This document shows, piece after piece, positions 10,124 through 19,966 of a DNA stretch of 26,861 nucleotides (within the stretch, counting starts at the first letter, position 1; each line of letters opens with the position of its first letter). The DNA is from Funneliformis mosseae. Taxonomy: Eukaryota; Glomeromycota; Glomeromycetes; Glomerales; Glomeraceae. The DNA lies in NCBI GenBank assembly GCA_910592005.1, contig CAJVPP010000744.1, forward strand, positions 1-26,861, written 5' to 3'. The position numbers and the translations under genes are program-made. The notes beneath the pieces were generated by a model. That model ran no database searches, was not told the origin of the DNA, and saw only the letters and a program-made list of their open reading frames with translations.

Positions 10124-11590
10124 TTACCAATTATGATGTTCTTCAGCTTCGAATGCTTTAATAATTCCCATATCCTCATATTTTGCAATTACATTTCTAA
10201 TAGAAGGTCTAATGTCGACCCTGTATGCTCTTTGAAGGTGCAGTGAAATGGTTTTAGGTGGGTCGTATTCTTCCCAACTCTTTAGCGCATTGTTCAATTC
10301 TTCCAAAATTATCTCTGATTGATTGGGAATCTTTGTATATATTTTCACTTCAATATGATTCTTTGGCATTAACCTTCCAATAAGTCTAATAATCTTGCTC
10401 TCATTAAAATGATTGTTCTTGCATGTAACCCAAAGCACTCTTAATTCCTTGCAATGATCAAATAGATTTTCCATAAGTTCCCGAGTGTTTCTGATCTTTC
10501 CGTAATGTTTAAGGTTCGGACAGAACCTGGGAATACAAAAATCTAATTCTTCGTGATTTGAATCAATCTCAAGATGCTCCAAACTTTTCCCATTACGTTC
10601 AAAAAATGTTATTAATTCTTCCTCTCTTGGTATGATCGGGACCATCTTCAAATACCTCAAATGCGGAAAAGAAACATGTTGCAACACTTCGAAATCATCA
10701 AAAAAATCATGAAATTGGTAAAGGGTCAATTCACGCAAATTCTCAAAATTACGTAGGAATCTGATTGATGATTTAAATCCGCACAAGGATAAATATAATT
10801 TTGTCAAGGTAATATGATGTGAAGGATGATTTTCCAATGAATCAGCTAATTTAGGCCAATGATACGCTTTATGCTCCCGAATTACCTTAAGTCCTTTTAG
10901 ATTATTTTGGTTGTTTACGATCTCCGTTAAACCCTCCGAATATGTTTCTTCGAAATGCAATGAAATATTTTCAAATTTTTGACATGATAAAACCTGTTGC
11001 AAAAATCTCGGATCTACATCCGTACAAGTTTCAAATGTCGTAAGTTGTTTTAATGTGTTTATTGCATTGGGAAATGAAGCAAAGTCTACGTGAGGCGCAT
11101 CATCATCGTCGATTTCTGTAAAGAAATGGAGTTTCCTCAATGGAGCTTTCAACATGAATAATTTAACCATCTCACGATAAATAACTTCCTTATAATCTTG
11201 AAATCGTTGTTGATCATCATTAACGGTGTTATCGGGATCATATCTTATAATGATTGTTCGAATAACATGATTAAGATAATTGAAATTTAATTGTTGATTA
11301 ATTGACATGTAATTCATGAATGGAGGTGTGTTTAGATCGGTTTCTGGTATAAAAGGTACATTATCTCGTATTATCTGTTTCGATTCATCGGGAAGACAAG
11401 CCAACAAAGGAGGTAGATTATAAACACTTTCTTCCCAAAAAATTTTGACAGCTATCTCAAACCACTGACGATTCACCAACAAGCATGTTGTTAAAGCCAA
11501 TCTATCACTTGTACTAACATGATCATTTACAGTCTTAATATTGAAGTATCTGAAAATGTGATCTAGACAAAAGGTTGAAAGTCGGTCCAT
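10124..11590 (-). CDS. F-box protein with leucine-rich C-terminal part
   Basis: An intact, intron-free 488-residue protein. Residues about 2-57 look like an F-box: LSTFCLDHIFRYFN, then CLLVNRQWFEIAVKIFWE, the usual pattern of hydrophobics and the late Trp. The F-box binds Skp1 and recruits the protein to an SCF ubiquitin ligase. The remainder has irregular leucine-rich segments such as LRKLHFF, LKGLKVI, LTKLYLSLCGF, LRELTLYQF, LRYLKMV and LEHLEID, consistent with a curved substrate-binding LRR region. About 490 residues with an N-terminal F-box and degenerate LRRs is the common form of the very large F-box family in Rhizophagus-type fungi. The substrate is unknown. The ATG lies after an A/T-rich leader. 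No frame lesion is seen, so the gene is probably functional. Confidence 0.85.
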   Translation of the reverse strand: MDRLSTFCLDHIFRYFNIKTVNDHVSTSDRLALTTCLLVNRQWFEIAVKIFWEESVYNLPPLLACLPDESKQIIRDNVPFIPETDLNTPPFMNYMSINQQLNFNYLNHVIRTIIIRYDPDNTVNDDQQRFQDYKEVIYREMVKLFMLKAPLRKLHFFTEIDDDDAPHVDFASFPNAINTLKQLTTFETCTDVDPRFLQQVLSCQKFENISLHFEETYSEGLTEIVNNQNNLKGLKVIREHKAYHWPKLADSLENHPSHHITLTKLYLSLCGFKSSIRFLRNFENLRELTLYQFHDFFDDFEVLQHVSFPHLRYLKMVPIIPREEELITFFERNGKSLEHLEIDSNHEELDFCIPRFCPNLKHYGKIRNTRELMENLFDHCKELRVLWVTCKNNHFNESKIIRLIGRLMPKNHIEVKIYTKIPNQSEIILEELNNALKSWEEYDPPKTISLHLQRAYRVDIRPSIRNVIAKYEDMGIIKAFEAEEHHNW

Positions 11591-11644
11591 TTTTAAATAA
11601 TGAGGGGGATGTGAAGGGAATAAGAAGTTATTAAAATGATTGAA

Positions 11645-11765
11645 ATTATTCGGAGTTTTCGGAGTTCTCGGAGTTTTTTTGGGGGGGTTTTTTTTTTTTG
11701 AGAGAAAAGGTAAGAGAAAAACCAGAGTTTAAATAATGAAAAAAAAAAAAAAAAAAAAAAAAAGA
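11645..11765 (-). repeat. Low-complexity F-box upstream region
   Basis: On the minus strand this holds a run of about 24 A/T (11738-11763 region), a poly-purine/pyrimidine stretch, seven C, and three ACTCCGA-type units (plus strand CGGAGTTTTCGGAGTTCTCG at about 11651-11670). It could be part of the promoter or 5' UTR of the F-box gene; no TATA box is obvious. Confidence 0.35.
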
Positions 11766-12551
11766 TCTCTCCTTTCCCCCACCAAAATGAGGAAATTCAT
11801 TGACATAAAGGAGGTTCATTGATAAGCTAGATTTTCCTTGATTAGCAGCAAATCATATACTTTAATGGTTATATTGTATATCAAATAATGATGATCCTGT
11901 GAAAATATTGGAAAATTGTTTATAGTTTCATGATTGGGAAACCTACAAGCAAAGCAGACTTGAAACATTTAATTATTGGGGTGGTGCCAACTCGCATAAC
12001 GAAGACAATACGAAAATCATTTTATTGATCAGCATTCCTGTTATTTATCCGGTTGTTTATTAACGCCTCAGCCCTCACATCATTGACGAAAATGTACAAG
12101 GTTCTTTTTTTAAAAAAAACAATTTGCGCCTATAATCCAAATATAATAAAAGTTCTTATCAAAAAGCGTCACACAAATTATAAGGTTTTTTTTTATTGTC
12201 AAAATGAATTTTTTTTTGGTAAAGGTACGCATCTTTGGATTATAAAAAAAAAAAACTATTCACACGTTCATGCGTGATATATTCTGCAAAAAAAACGCCA
12301 TATCGTACGGTGAAGGGGGTGGGAACTGAACAAAATAGGTTTTAAATTACAACACTGATCACAATTAATATATTGTGTAATTTACCTTCCTCTATTATGT
12401 GAATTCCTAATACGTATAATATAAAATCCCATCGCAAAATAATAGGTTAGAAACTGTCGGGAAAAAATAAAAAATGAGTTAACGATGAATCTAAATATTT
12501 CGACCTGGAAAACATATTTTGACATATTAGTTTCCATATATTCATTTTCTT

Positions 12552-13175
12552 TCACCACCTCATTCTATTATTTAACCGGACCTTACTTCTGAAGTAAATA
12601 ACTTTTTGATACACAAACAATTTCGGGATACCTCCAAATAATTTAATTCTCCATGCAACCTGATCGTCTATCGTTTCGAAATACTTTAACACTTTCTCGT
12701 GTTGTTCTACGACAACAATCTTTTTTTGACGCCCGTAAGTTCTAATCATAAAAAAGGTAAACATTGAGATGACATTTTTGCACCTATCCTAAATTGGTTT
12801 AATGCTATTTTAAATATCATTACTCGTTTTATTAGCACTTACATGAGACAGAAAACCAACACGAGACTTTGAGGACTAGACGAGGAAGGAAGCAGAGTGA
12901 TGAATGCATTCATTGTAAATGGTCGGTATACTGCTTCGGATCGTGACGATAGGTTCCGGAATGTAATGCCGTGAGGGGTTCGTTTTCATGGTAGTCAGGT
13001 TCTACGTCATATGTCAACTACCAATACATAACGGTATTATTCCTTATTGTCGATTTTCCATTTGAATTATTAGATTCCAATTTAACTTGAAAAAAAAGAT
13101 CGCGCGTTACGTCTGATCGATAAGTTTATAATCTCCTGTTTGTTCCATTACACCATCCTTAGCTTCTATTACCAG
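12552..13175 (-). other. Coding-like, relatively G+C-rich island, unrecognised
   Basis: The 70-codon minus-strand frame at 12552-12764 ends with a protein-like stretch (ETIDDQVAWRIKLFGGIPKL). Upstream on the same strand, 12840-13175 is richer in G+C and holds short open stretches in different frames, for example EAKDGVMEQTGDYKLIDQT near 13110-13165 and HSGTYRHDPKQYTDHL near 12910-12970. A possible intron (donor GTAAGT at about 12838-12843, acceptor AATTTAG near 12791) sits between the parts. This could be a decayed multi-exon gene or TE fragment; I recognise no domain. The rest of 11765-14060 shows no gene. Confidence 0.2.
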
Positions 13176-14064
13176 CACTACTAAGTTGGTTAAAGAAATT
13201 CCCTCGCTGTCGCATTCTAATGAAGTAAATGTGAAATTTATCTTTATTCTTAAAATTAAAATAATTAAGCTAATTTATCAAATGATAACTAAATTAATTA
13301 GTGCAAATGATTACTTAATTAACAACTATATCGTTATATCTAAAATACAATCGAAATTTAACAATTTCTCTTATTATTATAATTATTGTTAAAAATTTTC
13401 CGATTATTTGCTTAATATTTTACAACCTTTTTATTTAATTTTCCAATTTTTAGTTGTTTTTTTCAATTTTTTCTTTTATCATCAAAAAAAATAAAAATAA
13501 AAATAAAATAAATGCAAAAAATATATATACGATTATTTCCAAGTTTTTGTTTCAATTTTTCAAATAAAATAAAAAATGCCAAGGGGGTGGATAGAGGATT
13601 TATCAATTGATCGGCAAGTTACAAGATTTCTCAAACATCATCAAAAAATTTAATTTTTACTATGGATTCTATAAAAAACAAATTATGTAGTAGAGTATTT
13701 GAAGTTTTTTTTTTTATTTATTATAAAAAGTATTTATTTAATGGGTAAGAGATAAAATGTATAATTATATATAATAAACTAATTAATTTATATTTACATG
13801 CTTATTTTCCTTGTCAAAAAACACATCTTCCAAATATTAGTTCATAATCATTAATTTCTAAATCATTCAATTACTAATGATTCTATTCTCATAACCTGCT
13901 CAGCGCAGTAGATACCAACTAGTTTAATATAATTATAACTTTTAACCAAAATTAAACGGAATGGCTTTTACATCATAATGTAACACAAAATTTAAAGACT
14001 TACTGTATAAAGAATATTTTACTACAATATATGTGAAATTTAAATTTCACAGATAAACCCCCTT

Positions 14065-14157
14065 TTTTTTTGACAGGTATTTATCAAAAAAAAATTATTT
14101 TTTTACCAATTTTTTTGTTTGACGAATATTTATCAAAAAAAAATTATTTTTTAACAT
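14065..14157 (+). repeat. Tandem duplication in the Kelch copy 2 promoter region
   Basis: Two adjacent units of about 45-50 bp share TTTGAC followed by TATTTATCAAAAAAAAATTA and a T run (about 14070-14105 and 14118-14153). They lie within 120 bp upstream of the Kelch ATG and so are probably in its promoter or leader. Confidence 0.55.
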
Positions 14158-14182
14158 TGAAATTAATTAATTAATTGAAATC

Positions 14183-15729
14183 ATGACGTTTAAAAAATAT
14201 AAATTACTTTACATGTTCACTTTCATGTTAATCTATTTATTCTTTAGAGTTGAGTCATTTACACCTGAAGGACGTCTAGCTCATCATACAGTCCTAGTTG
14301 GAAATAAGCTGTATTTTTTTGGCGGATATGTTGACTATGCCAATTCTTGCACAAATCAAGTGTTTTACCTCGATTTATCTCAGTCATTTAATTTAGCTGC
14401 TCCACCATGGGTTTCCCTTAAGCATAATGCCGAAATACCATTCAGAAGTTGCTGGGGAACTGCTTTATTGAATGATAAGGAACAAAATATTTATTTATTT
14501 GGTGGTGCAATTCTCAATGATCTGGATCAAGATGCTTTTGTATCAAATGTTTATTCATTTAATTTAACTTCCTTATCGTGGACGTGGAATATACCTAATA
14601 TCGAAGGGACTCCACCTGAAAGACGAAGAGATATGAAGGGTATAATTGATAATACCGGAAAAATATATATTTTGGTGGATAAGCTGATCAATTATTAGGT
14701 CTAACAACACTAAAATATTTCAATGATATGTTCATCTTAAATACAGTTGAATTATCATGGTCAATCAATCCAGCTAGTAAACCTTATGCGCAAAGTTCTT
14801 ATACTGCAACACTATTATCTAATGGAGTTATTGTATATATTGGTGGTTTAGAAATGCGTGAAGATACTTTACAAGTAGTTGATATTAAAAGGATTAGTCT
14901 TTTTGATACAAAGAACTTAACTTGGTCAATGAAAGTATATATCAAATTATCGTATTAAAATAATTGTGATTAAAAATTAAAATAGTTGACGTCAATATAT
15001 TTATTTCTAGATGGCAACAGCTTCAAATATAATTCAAAGTCGTTATAGACATACGGCGGTCTTAGGTATGTAACTATGATTTAAATATCATCTTTATCTA
15101 TTTATTTATTTGCTCTTTTAATTAAAATAGCTCCAGATGATAAAATCATTATTTATGGGGGTGTGAATGAAAATATACAAGTTGCTCCAGATTTATTTAT
15201 TTTAAATTTGAGTTGATTGTGCCGCAAGTTAATTCAAATATTGTTCAGGCTCCATCACTTTCAGCTCATACAGCTGATCTGGTTGGAAATTATATGATTT
15301 TAGCTTTTGGTAAGTAAAGCTTTTACATTGATTTAATGAATAAATAATTAATAACGTTTCGTTTTAATTTATTTTAATGTATTTCGATAGGAAATATTAC
15401 ACAACCAAATTCTGCTCCATTACCATACAAAAATCCTAACATTTATATAATGGATATTAGAAATTATATGTGGGTTAATTCATTTGAAATTACAAATGCA
15501 AATGTCATCAACACCACAATCATCGCCAATTATTATTGTTAAAAATAACTCTAATGGTGAATTTGGTACAATAAAAATTGCCCTTGCATCAATTGGAGGA
15601 ACTTTGGGCGCAGTTATAATTATAGTATGGAATGTAAAAAGGAAAGATAATTCTCTTAGATATATTAATGAAGAACATACTTTACCTGGAAATGTTGTTG
15701 AACATAATAGTAGTAGTTATATAACTTAA
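14183..15729 (+). pseudogene. Secreted/TM Kelch-repeat protein gene, four exons, broken (copy 2)
   Basis: Exons inferred at 14183-14934, 15011-15065, 15131-15309 and 15391-15729, with GT...AG introns 14935-15010, 15066-15130 and 15310-15390. The protein plan is a signal peptide (residues 1 to about 25, LLYMFTFMLIYLFFRVES), Kelch blades with GRLAHHTVLVGNKLYFFGG, NIYLFGG, GVIVYIGG and DDKIIIYGG, then a linker, one TM helix (GTLGAVIIIVWNVKRK) and a short tail ending SSSYIT. Lesions: loss of one base in the T run near 14671 with in-frame TAA at 14680-14682 right after a YIFGG motif; frameshift with TGA at 15214-15216; one-base shift near 15485-15495 before the TM exon end. All other sequence is well preserved, so loss looks recent, or some lesions could be assembly errors. 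A candidate AATAAA is at 15786-15791. Kelch propellers mediate binding; the ligand is unknown. Confidence 0.88.
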
Positions 15730-15785
15730 TAATAATCTATTTTTTGATTTTTAAATTTTCTCATAATTATTCCCTATAAAAATTG

Positions 15786-15791
15786 AATAAA
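15786..15791 (+). terminator. Candidate polyadenylation signal of Kelch copy 2
   Basis: AATAAA lies about 57 bp after the stop codon. It fits by position only. Confidence 0.3.
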
Positions 15792-15799
15792 ATTCGTTG

Positions 15800-16389
15800 T
15801 CAAACTTGCGAAGTGTATTAAGCTTCCAATCAAAAGAGAACCATCTCTAGCATTGTTATATAATTGCAGGGTTTGATTTCTGATCTCGCCATAATCATAT
15901 CACATTTATCATGGACCATCTATGTTTTGTTGTTATTAGTATAACGTCAATTTGTATAATTAAATATGTTTGTCGATTATCTCCACTTTTTTTTAAAAAA
16001 AAATTTAAAAATTAAAATTGAAAAATTGGAGGGTTTGAGTAAATATCCCATTCAAAGTAGGGTCAGTCTACGGTCATCAAAAGCCTTTTAACCAAACGAT
16101 TTTAATTGACCGATTGACTAACCGTTAAACCATCGAATTATTACATATTATTATCAAATATAATAGTTTTTTGATTTTATTTTAATATACTAACATGGAA
16201 TTTTAAAACTTCATAAAAAGAAAAAAAATTTTTTGTATAATATTAATATTTTGATCTATATTTTTATTTCTTTTTTTATGCTTACACCTTGATATGAATT
16301 TTCTTTCATTAAGATTATTAGTGGCACAGAATTATCGTTTGGATTTTAATGATTTAAAAAAAAATTTTTTTAAAATAATTATATAAATA
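15800..16389. other. Intergenic, no gene seen
   Basis: A/T-rich. A TTTTAACCAAAC / GACTAACCGTTAAACC patch at about 16090-16130 resembles the AACCGGTTAA-type motifs near the palindrome repeats, but no element ends could be set. Confidence 0.45.
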
Positions 16390-16509
16390 ATGATAAGGTT
16401 GCCAGGCAAAACCCGGAAGTTACGACAACATTGGAATCGAAACCCGTCGAAACATGTCATTGAAACTAAAGGATCGACTATTTACAAAGGGATCTGGGTT
16501 ATGCCTTAT

Positions 16510-16592
16510 ACTAATACTAACATTAACACTAACACTAACACTAACACTAACACTAACACTAACACTGACACTAACAATAACACTTACACTAA
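16510..16592 (+). repeat. Hexanucleotide microsatellite (CTAACA)n
   Basis: An uninterrupted core of ACTAAC-type units (about 16525-16566) is flanked by variant units (CTAATA, CTGACA, CTAACAATAACA). It differs from the common fungal telomere unit (CCCTAA) and is internal, so it is a microsatellite and not a chromosome end. The open frame 16390-16599 translates it as an Asn-Thr repeat after 40 residues without a recognised domain (GKTRKLRQHWNRNPSKHVIE); a real gene is unlikely but not excluded. Confidence 0.75.
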
Positions 16593-16800
16593 AAGGTAGA
16601 GGATAAGGTAGAAATAAGAAATTTACCTCAAGGAATAAAGGTTGTTAAATATAATTGAAAAAAAAAGATTTGGATCTGCTTGATGGCACAGTCAGGTTGC
16701 ATGATGAAATTGGTTTTTTTTTTCTAATTGTATTGTCTATTCCTATCGTTGATTATTGAATTGATTAATAAATAAATAATTTTGTTATTTTATTTCGTGG

Positions 16801-16973
16801 GTGGGTGACTTTTTATTATTTTACTTACTTTTTTTTGATTAATAATCAAAATCTAGCGGCTTGTTTTTCGATTTTGGTTACGGCTGATGCCCTTTCAGAC
16901 GAACGTGGGTGTGGCACTTCGGATGGACCCTTCAGCTCATCATGGCGGCACAGTTAAAGTGGGTGACTTTTTA
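16801..16973 (-). mobile_element. Retroposon-like 143-bp insert with 15-bp target-site duplications
   Basis: The 15-mer GTGGGTGACTTTTTA occurs at 16801-16815 and identically at 16959-16973. The 143 bp between them are more G+C-rich than the surroundings at one end and, read on the minus strand, finish in an A-rich tail (AAAAAAAAGTAAGTAAAATA) next to the duplication. Exact 15-bp direct repeats plus a 3' A-rich tail are the marks of insertion by a LINE-type machinery (SINE or retroposed RNA). The minus-strand body has ATGATGA (16937-16943) and CTGA (16895-16898), resembling C and D boxes, but the source RNA is not recognised. Confidence 0.55.
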
Positions 16974-17450
16974 ATAGTCCAGAGCAAAGCAAAAGACTTT
17001 CTTATTAGTCCTTCACTTCGTTCTGGACTATATATGTCTACGCAAAGTGTCCTGATATCCGCTCACTCAAAATTGAGTCAATGCTGATTAGCTTATGCAA
17101 TATTTTTTAGTTAAGATCGTTCCAGACTTAACAACGATCCCCGTTCCCTAGTATTAACCAAATATTACACGAGATGTTCTGTTGTCCGCCCGCTTAAAAT
17201 TTGAGTCAATACGTGATTGGTCACTTATGTTCTGGACTTAACAATGGTTTTCGAAACTGTTTCCTAGTTATTAGTCCAGAGCGTCAGCGTAGGACTATAT
17301 ATTTCTACATAGTATGACTCAAGACGTTCAGATGTCCACCCGCTCAATAATTGAGTCGATGCTGATTTGTCTTTGCAATTGCACAAAAGTCTAGATAAAG
17401 CAAATACCAGTGTGAATTTTTTTAGTTAAGACCAGTTTTCGGTCGTTGCT
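16974..17450 (+). repeat. Cluster of degenerate direct and inverted repeats
   Basis: Two long units (about 16974-17115 and 17266-17450) share the order AGTCCAGAGC, GGACTATATAT, TCTAC, TGTCC, CCGCTCA, TTGAGTC, ATGCTGATT, TTTTTTAGTTAAGA. A partial unit sits between them (about 17170-17260). Within the first unit AGTCCAGAGCAAAG (16976-16989) is nearly the reverse complement of CTTCGTTCTGGACT (17016-17029), giving a hairpin. The second target-site duplication of the retroposon-like insert abuts the first unit. Element class unknown; the plus-strand frame at 16887-17087 is not a gene. Confidence 0.6.
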
Positions 17451-17459
17451 GATCAGAAT

Positions 17460-18180
17460 GAAATATTTTTTCATTAATTATTAATATCTTTGCATGAGAA
17501 GAGCGGTTCTTATTTTCTTTAACATACTGTAATTGAATTTAACATTATCATGATAATAAAATAGAGGTAAAAGCATTAGCGACACACCTAAATAATCTGA
17601 TACATATGGCAGTTTTTTTGACGGTATTAGTCACAAATCATACTATGCCTTAGATAATCTACAACTACGCTGAATATCATGAAAATAATACATGCTAAAC
17701 ATGTAATACATATATCATTTGATCGACTTTATAATACATGTATCGAATAATTTACCTTTTAATATAAATATTATATAGTCTACTTTTTATTACTTATATT
17801 ATATTCTCTAGTTTTCATTATATGTATTATTTCATTTATCAAAAAGCGTAGTATAGTACTAGTTAACAATTTATATAAATAGACCTGTAAGTTCAACTTG
17901 AGTCGACAGAGTTCGATCAGATAGTTTTCTGAATAAGTCTTGGGATTAGACTTATAACTCTTCAAGTTAATAAAGTTATTATTTTACACTTTCAACCTTC
18001 TTCTTGTCTTCATCATAGGATTGATCGTGATAACCTACTACATAAGTGAATCGTGATAATAAATTGTTTTATTTTTTAATTAATAATTTCTCTTAGAAAA
18101 GGCCTTTGAGATAATTGTGTTGTTAAGTTTATTGATTTTGTTAGCTTGGTTTGAGACAATCCCAGGTCTAACAACGTTAC
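17460..18180. other. Intergenic, no gene seen
   Basis: A/T-rich. The 61-codon minus-strand frame at 17780-17965 has no recognisable features and no supporting context. Confidence 0.5.
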
Positions 18181-18184
18181 TAAC

Positions 18185-18325
18185 TACTTTAACCGGTTGA
18201 ATTAAACTCAATAAATTAATGATAATCACAAAAATAAAAAAATCTTAATTCTGGCCGAAATTTAAATTTCGGCCAGTTTAACCAGACTGTTTAAATAAAA
18301 TCTTTTAACCGTTAACGAGTTTTGC
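18185..18325. repeat. Palindrome-centred repeat (perfect 26-bp palindrome at 18251-18276)
   Basis: CTGGCCGAAATTT at 18251-18263 is followed directly by its exact reverse complement, 18264-18276. AACCGGTT-like motifs sit on both sides (TTTAACCGGTT near 18190, TTTTAACCGTTAACG near 18303-18317). The core and one flank are shared, in inverted orientation, with 276-322. This suggests a small mobile element or a protein-binding/recombination site carried on one. Confidence 0.6.
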
Positions 18326-18329
18326 CTGA

Positions 18330-18819
18330 ATAAACCATACTTTCATATTACAAATCTACTTGATGCATTTTATATCAAGTATAAGGAAAAGTAATTTTAA
18401 ATAAAAACATCTCTATCAGTAGCTCACATTCCTAAATAAAAATCCCTTTTTAACAAAACTACCTTTTTACAATCTGGCTAGACTACTTACGAAATTGCAA
18501 ACAGAATCCAAGAGACGTAACAATTTAATGGGGGTGATAGTTCATTTTCGTTAAAGTTTGTTATCGTTTATTTCAGTTTACTTTCTTAACTAATTTAATT
18601 TGACAAAATTAGAACGTGATTAGTTGATTTATAACATTAAAACTTCTATGATTGCCATTTTATATAATTCTATATATTTGATATAACAACACGTAATGCT
18701 TTTTTTTACTGCATATTTTTATAAATAAATGAAAATATTGAAAACAAGTAAATTAAACCTTTATTATTATGTAAAGTAATAATTTTTCATTTTGATTTTC
18801 ATATTGTGATAGCTTAAGT
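18330..18819. other. Intergenic upstream of the Fanzor gene
   Basis: A/T-rich sequence without a gene. The left end of the Fanzor element should lie here or at the ATG, but no terminal repeat could be identified. Confidence 0.4.
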
Positions 18820-19090
18820 ATGACTAGAAAAAAATTATGTAAAGATGATGCCAAATTTCGTAAACTGAGTCTATATATTTCGTTATTACAAGCAACAAAT
18901 CTATATATAAAACTAAAAAAAAAAAGAAAAAAATCTTTTCTACTCGCTCTTAAACAAAAGTATAATGGAATAACAAATATGAAATCGTTAGCGAATCAGC
19001 TCAGAACTCAACTGGAAACGCAGGAAATTTATTGACCTTCTGAAACAAATACACGCAGAAAGAATCAAGGAAGTGGTGGTTACCTAAAAA

Positions 19091-19157
19091 GTTGAGTTTA
19101 ATTTTTATTTTTTTTTATTTTTATTGCTTTTATTATTTACTAACCTTTTTTTATTAG
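19091..19157 (+). other. Intron 1 of the Fanzor pseudogene
   Basis: The donor is GTTGAG at 19091 or GTTTAA at 19096. A near-ideal branch site TACTAAC lies at 19139-19145, followed by a T run and acceptor ATTAG ending 19157. The sequence between is almost all T and A. Confidence 0.5.
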
Positions 19158-19864
19158 GAATTATGTTGTTTCAGACCCTAGCTTGTGAAATGGTTCTTTG
19201 AGAAGAATGGGACTTGGCTCAAGGTATTCAATACAGATATTAGTACTAAGAGTGGAATAAGTTCAACCGCAAACTGCAGAAGAAGACGAGAAGCTGCCTA
19301 AGCCTAAGAAGCTCAAATGTTTCAAGACTCCAGCAGGCAAAACTTAACGTATCTGTCTCTATCCTATACAAGAAGAGCGGTTGAAACTTAGACGATAGAT
19401 TGGAACAGCAAGCTGGACATACAATCGATGCCTTTCTGCGGTTGAAAAAGAAGGTGTCAATCGAAACAAAAAGGATTTGTGAGCACGATATCTCAACGCT
19501 GTAAACTTTAAGAATGATACAAAACTTAAGTGAGTTATTGAAACTCCTTATGATATACGAGATGAAGCTATGAATGACTTGCTTAAAGGATATTCTTCCA
19601 ACTTTGCTACAAATCATAAAAAATTCAAGATGAAGTTCCGTTCTAAAAAGGTATATCAACAATACTTTTTAAACATTGGGGCAAGTCTCGTGGCGAATAC
19701 GCATTTCTTCACAAAATTAAGTCAGCAGAAACTCTTCCAAATCAACTTGAATATGATTGTCGTCTTGTTGTAAATCGCCTTGGAGAATTTACCTTTGCAT
19801 ACCTAAACCACTTGAAATACGGACTGAAAACCAAGGTCTTTTATATTTAGGAGTGCAAGAAAAG

Positions 19865-19966
19865 GTTTTTATTTATTTTATTAAATAATTTTATAATTTT
19901 ACAATAATATTTAAAGAATAAAACTTAATAAAATTAATTTTAATCATTTAATAAATAATTAAATAG
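19865..19966 (+). other. Intron 2 of the Fanzor pseudogene
   Basis: Donor GTTTTT at 19865 and acceptor AAATAG ending 19966. Removal joins GVQEK to GVVIALDRG in phase, directly before the first catalytic Asp. Confidence 0.65.

Noticed and set aside
16510..16592. Telomere or former chromosome end
   Set aside because: The unit is CTAACA and not CCCTAA, the array is short and both sides are ordinary internal sequence.
16816..16958. Hammerhead ribozyme reading of the TGATGAG...CGAA string in the retroposon-like insert
   Set aside because: The core needs CTGATGA, a stem and GAAA; here the first base differs, GAAG replaces GAAA and no convincing stems form.
16887..17087. 66-codon plus-strand frame
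   Set aside because: It crosses the boundary between the retroposon-like insert and the repeat cluster, including the target-site duplication, so it cannot be an ancestral gene.
19246..19662. 138-codon minus-strand frame across the Fanzor 5' half
   Set aside because: Antisense to recognisable OrfB blocks on the plus strand; no family resemblance of its own.
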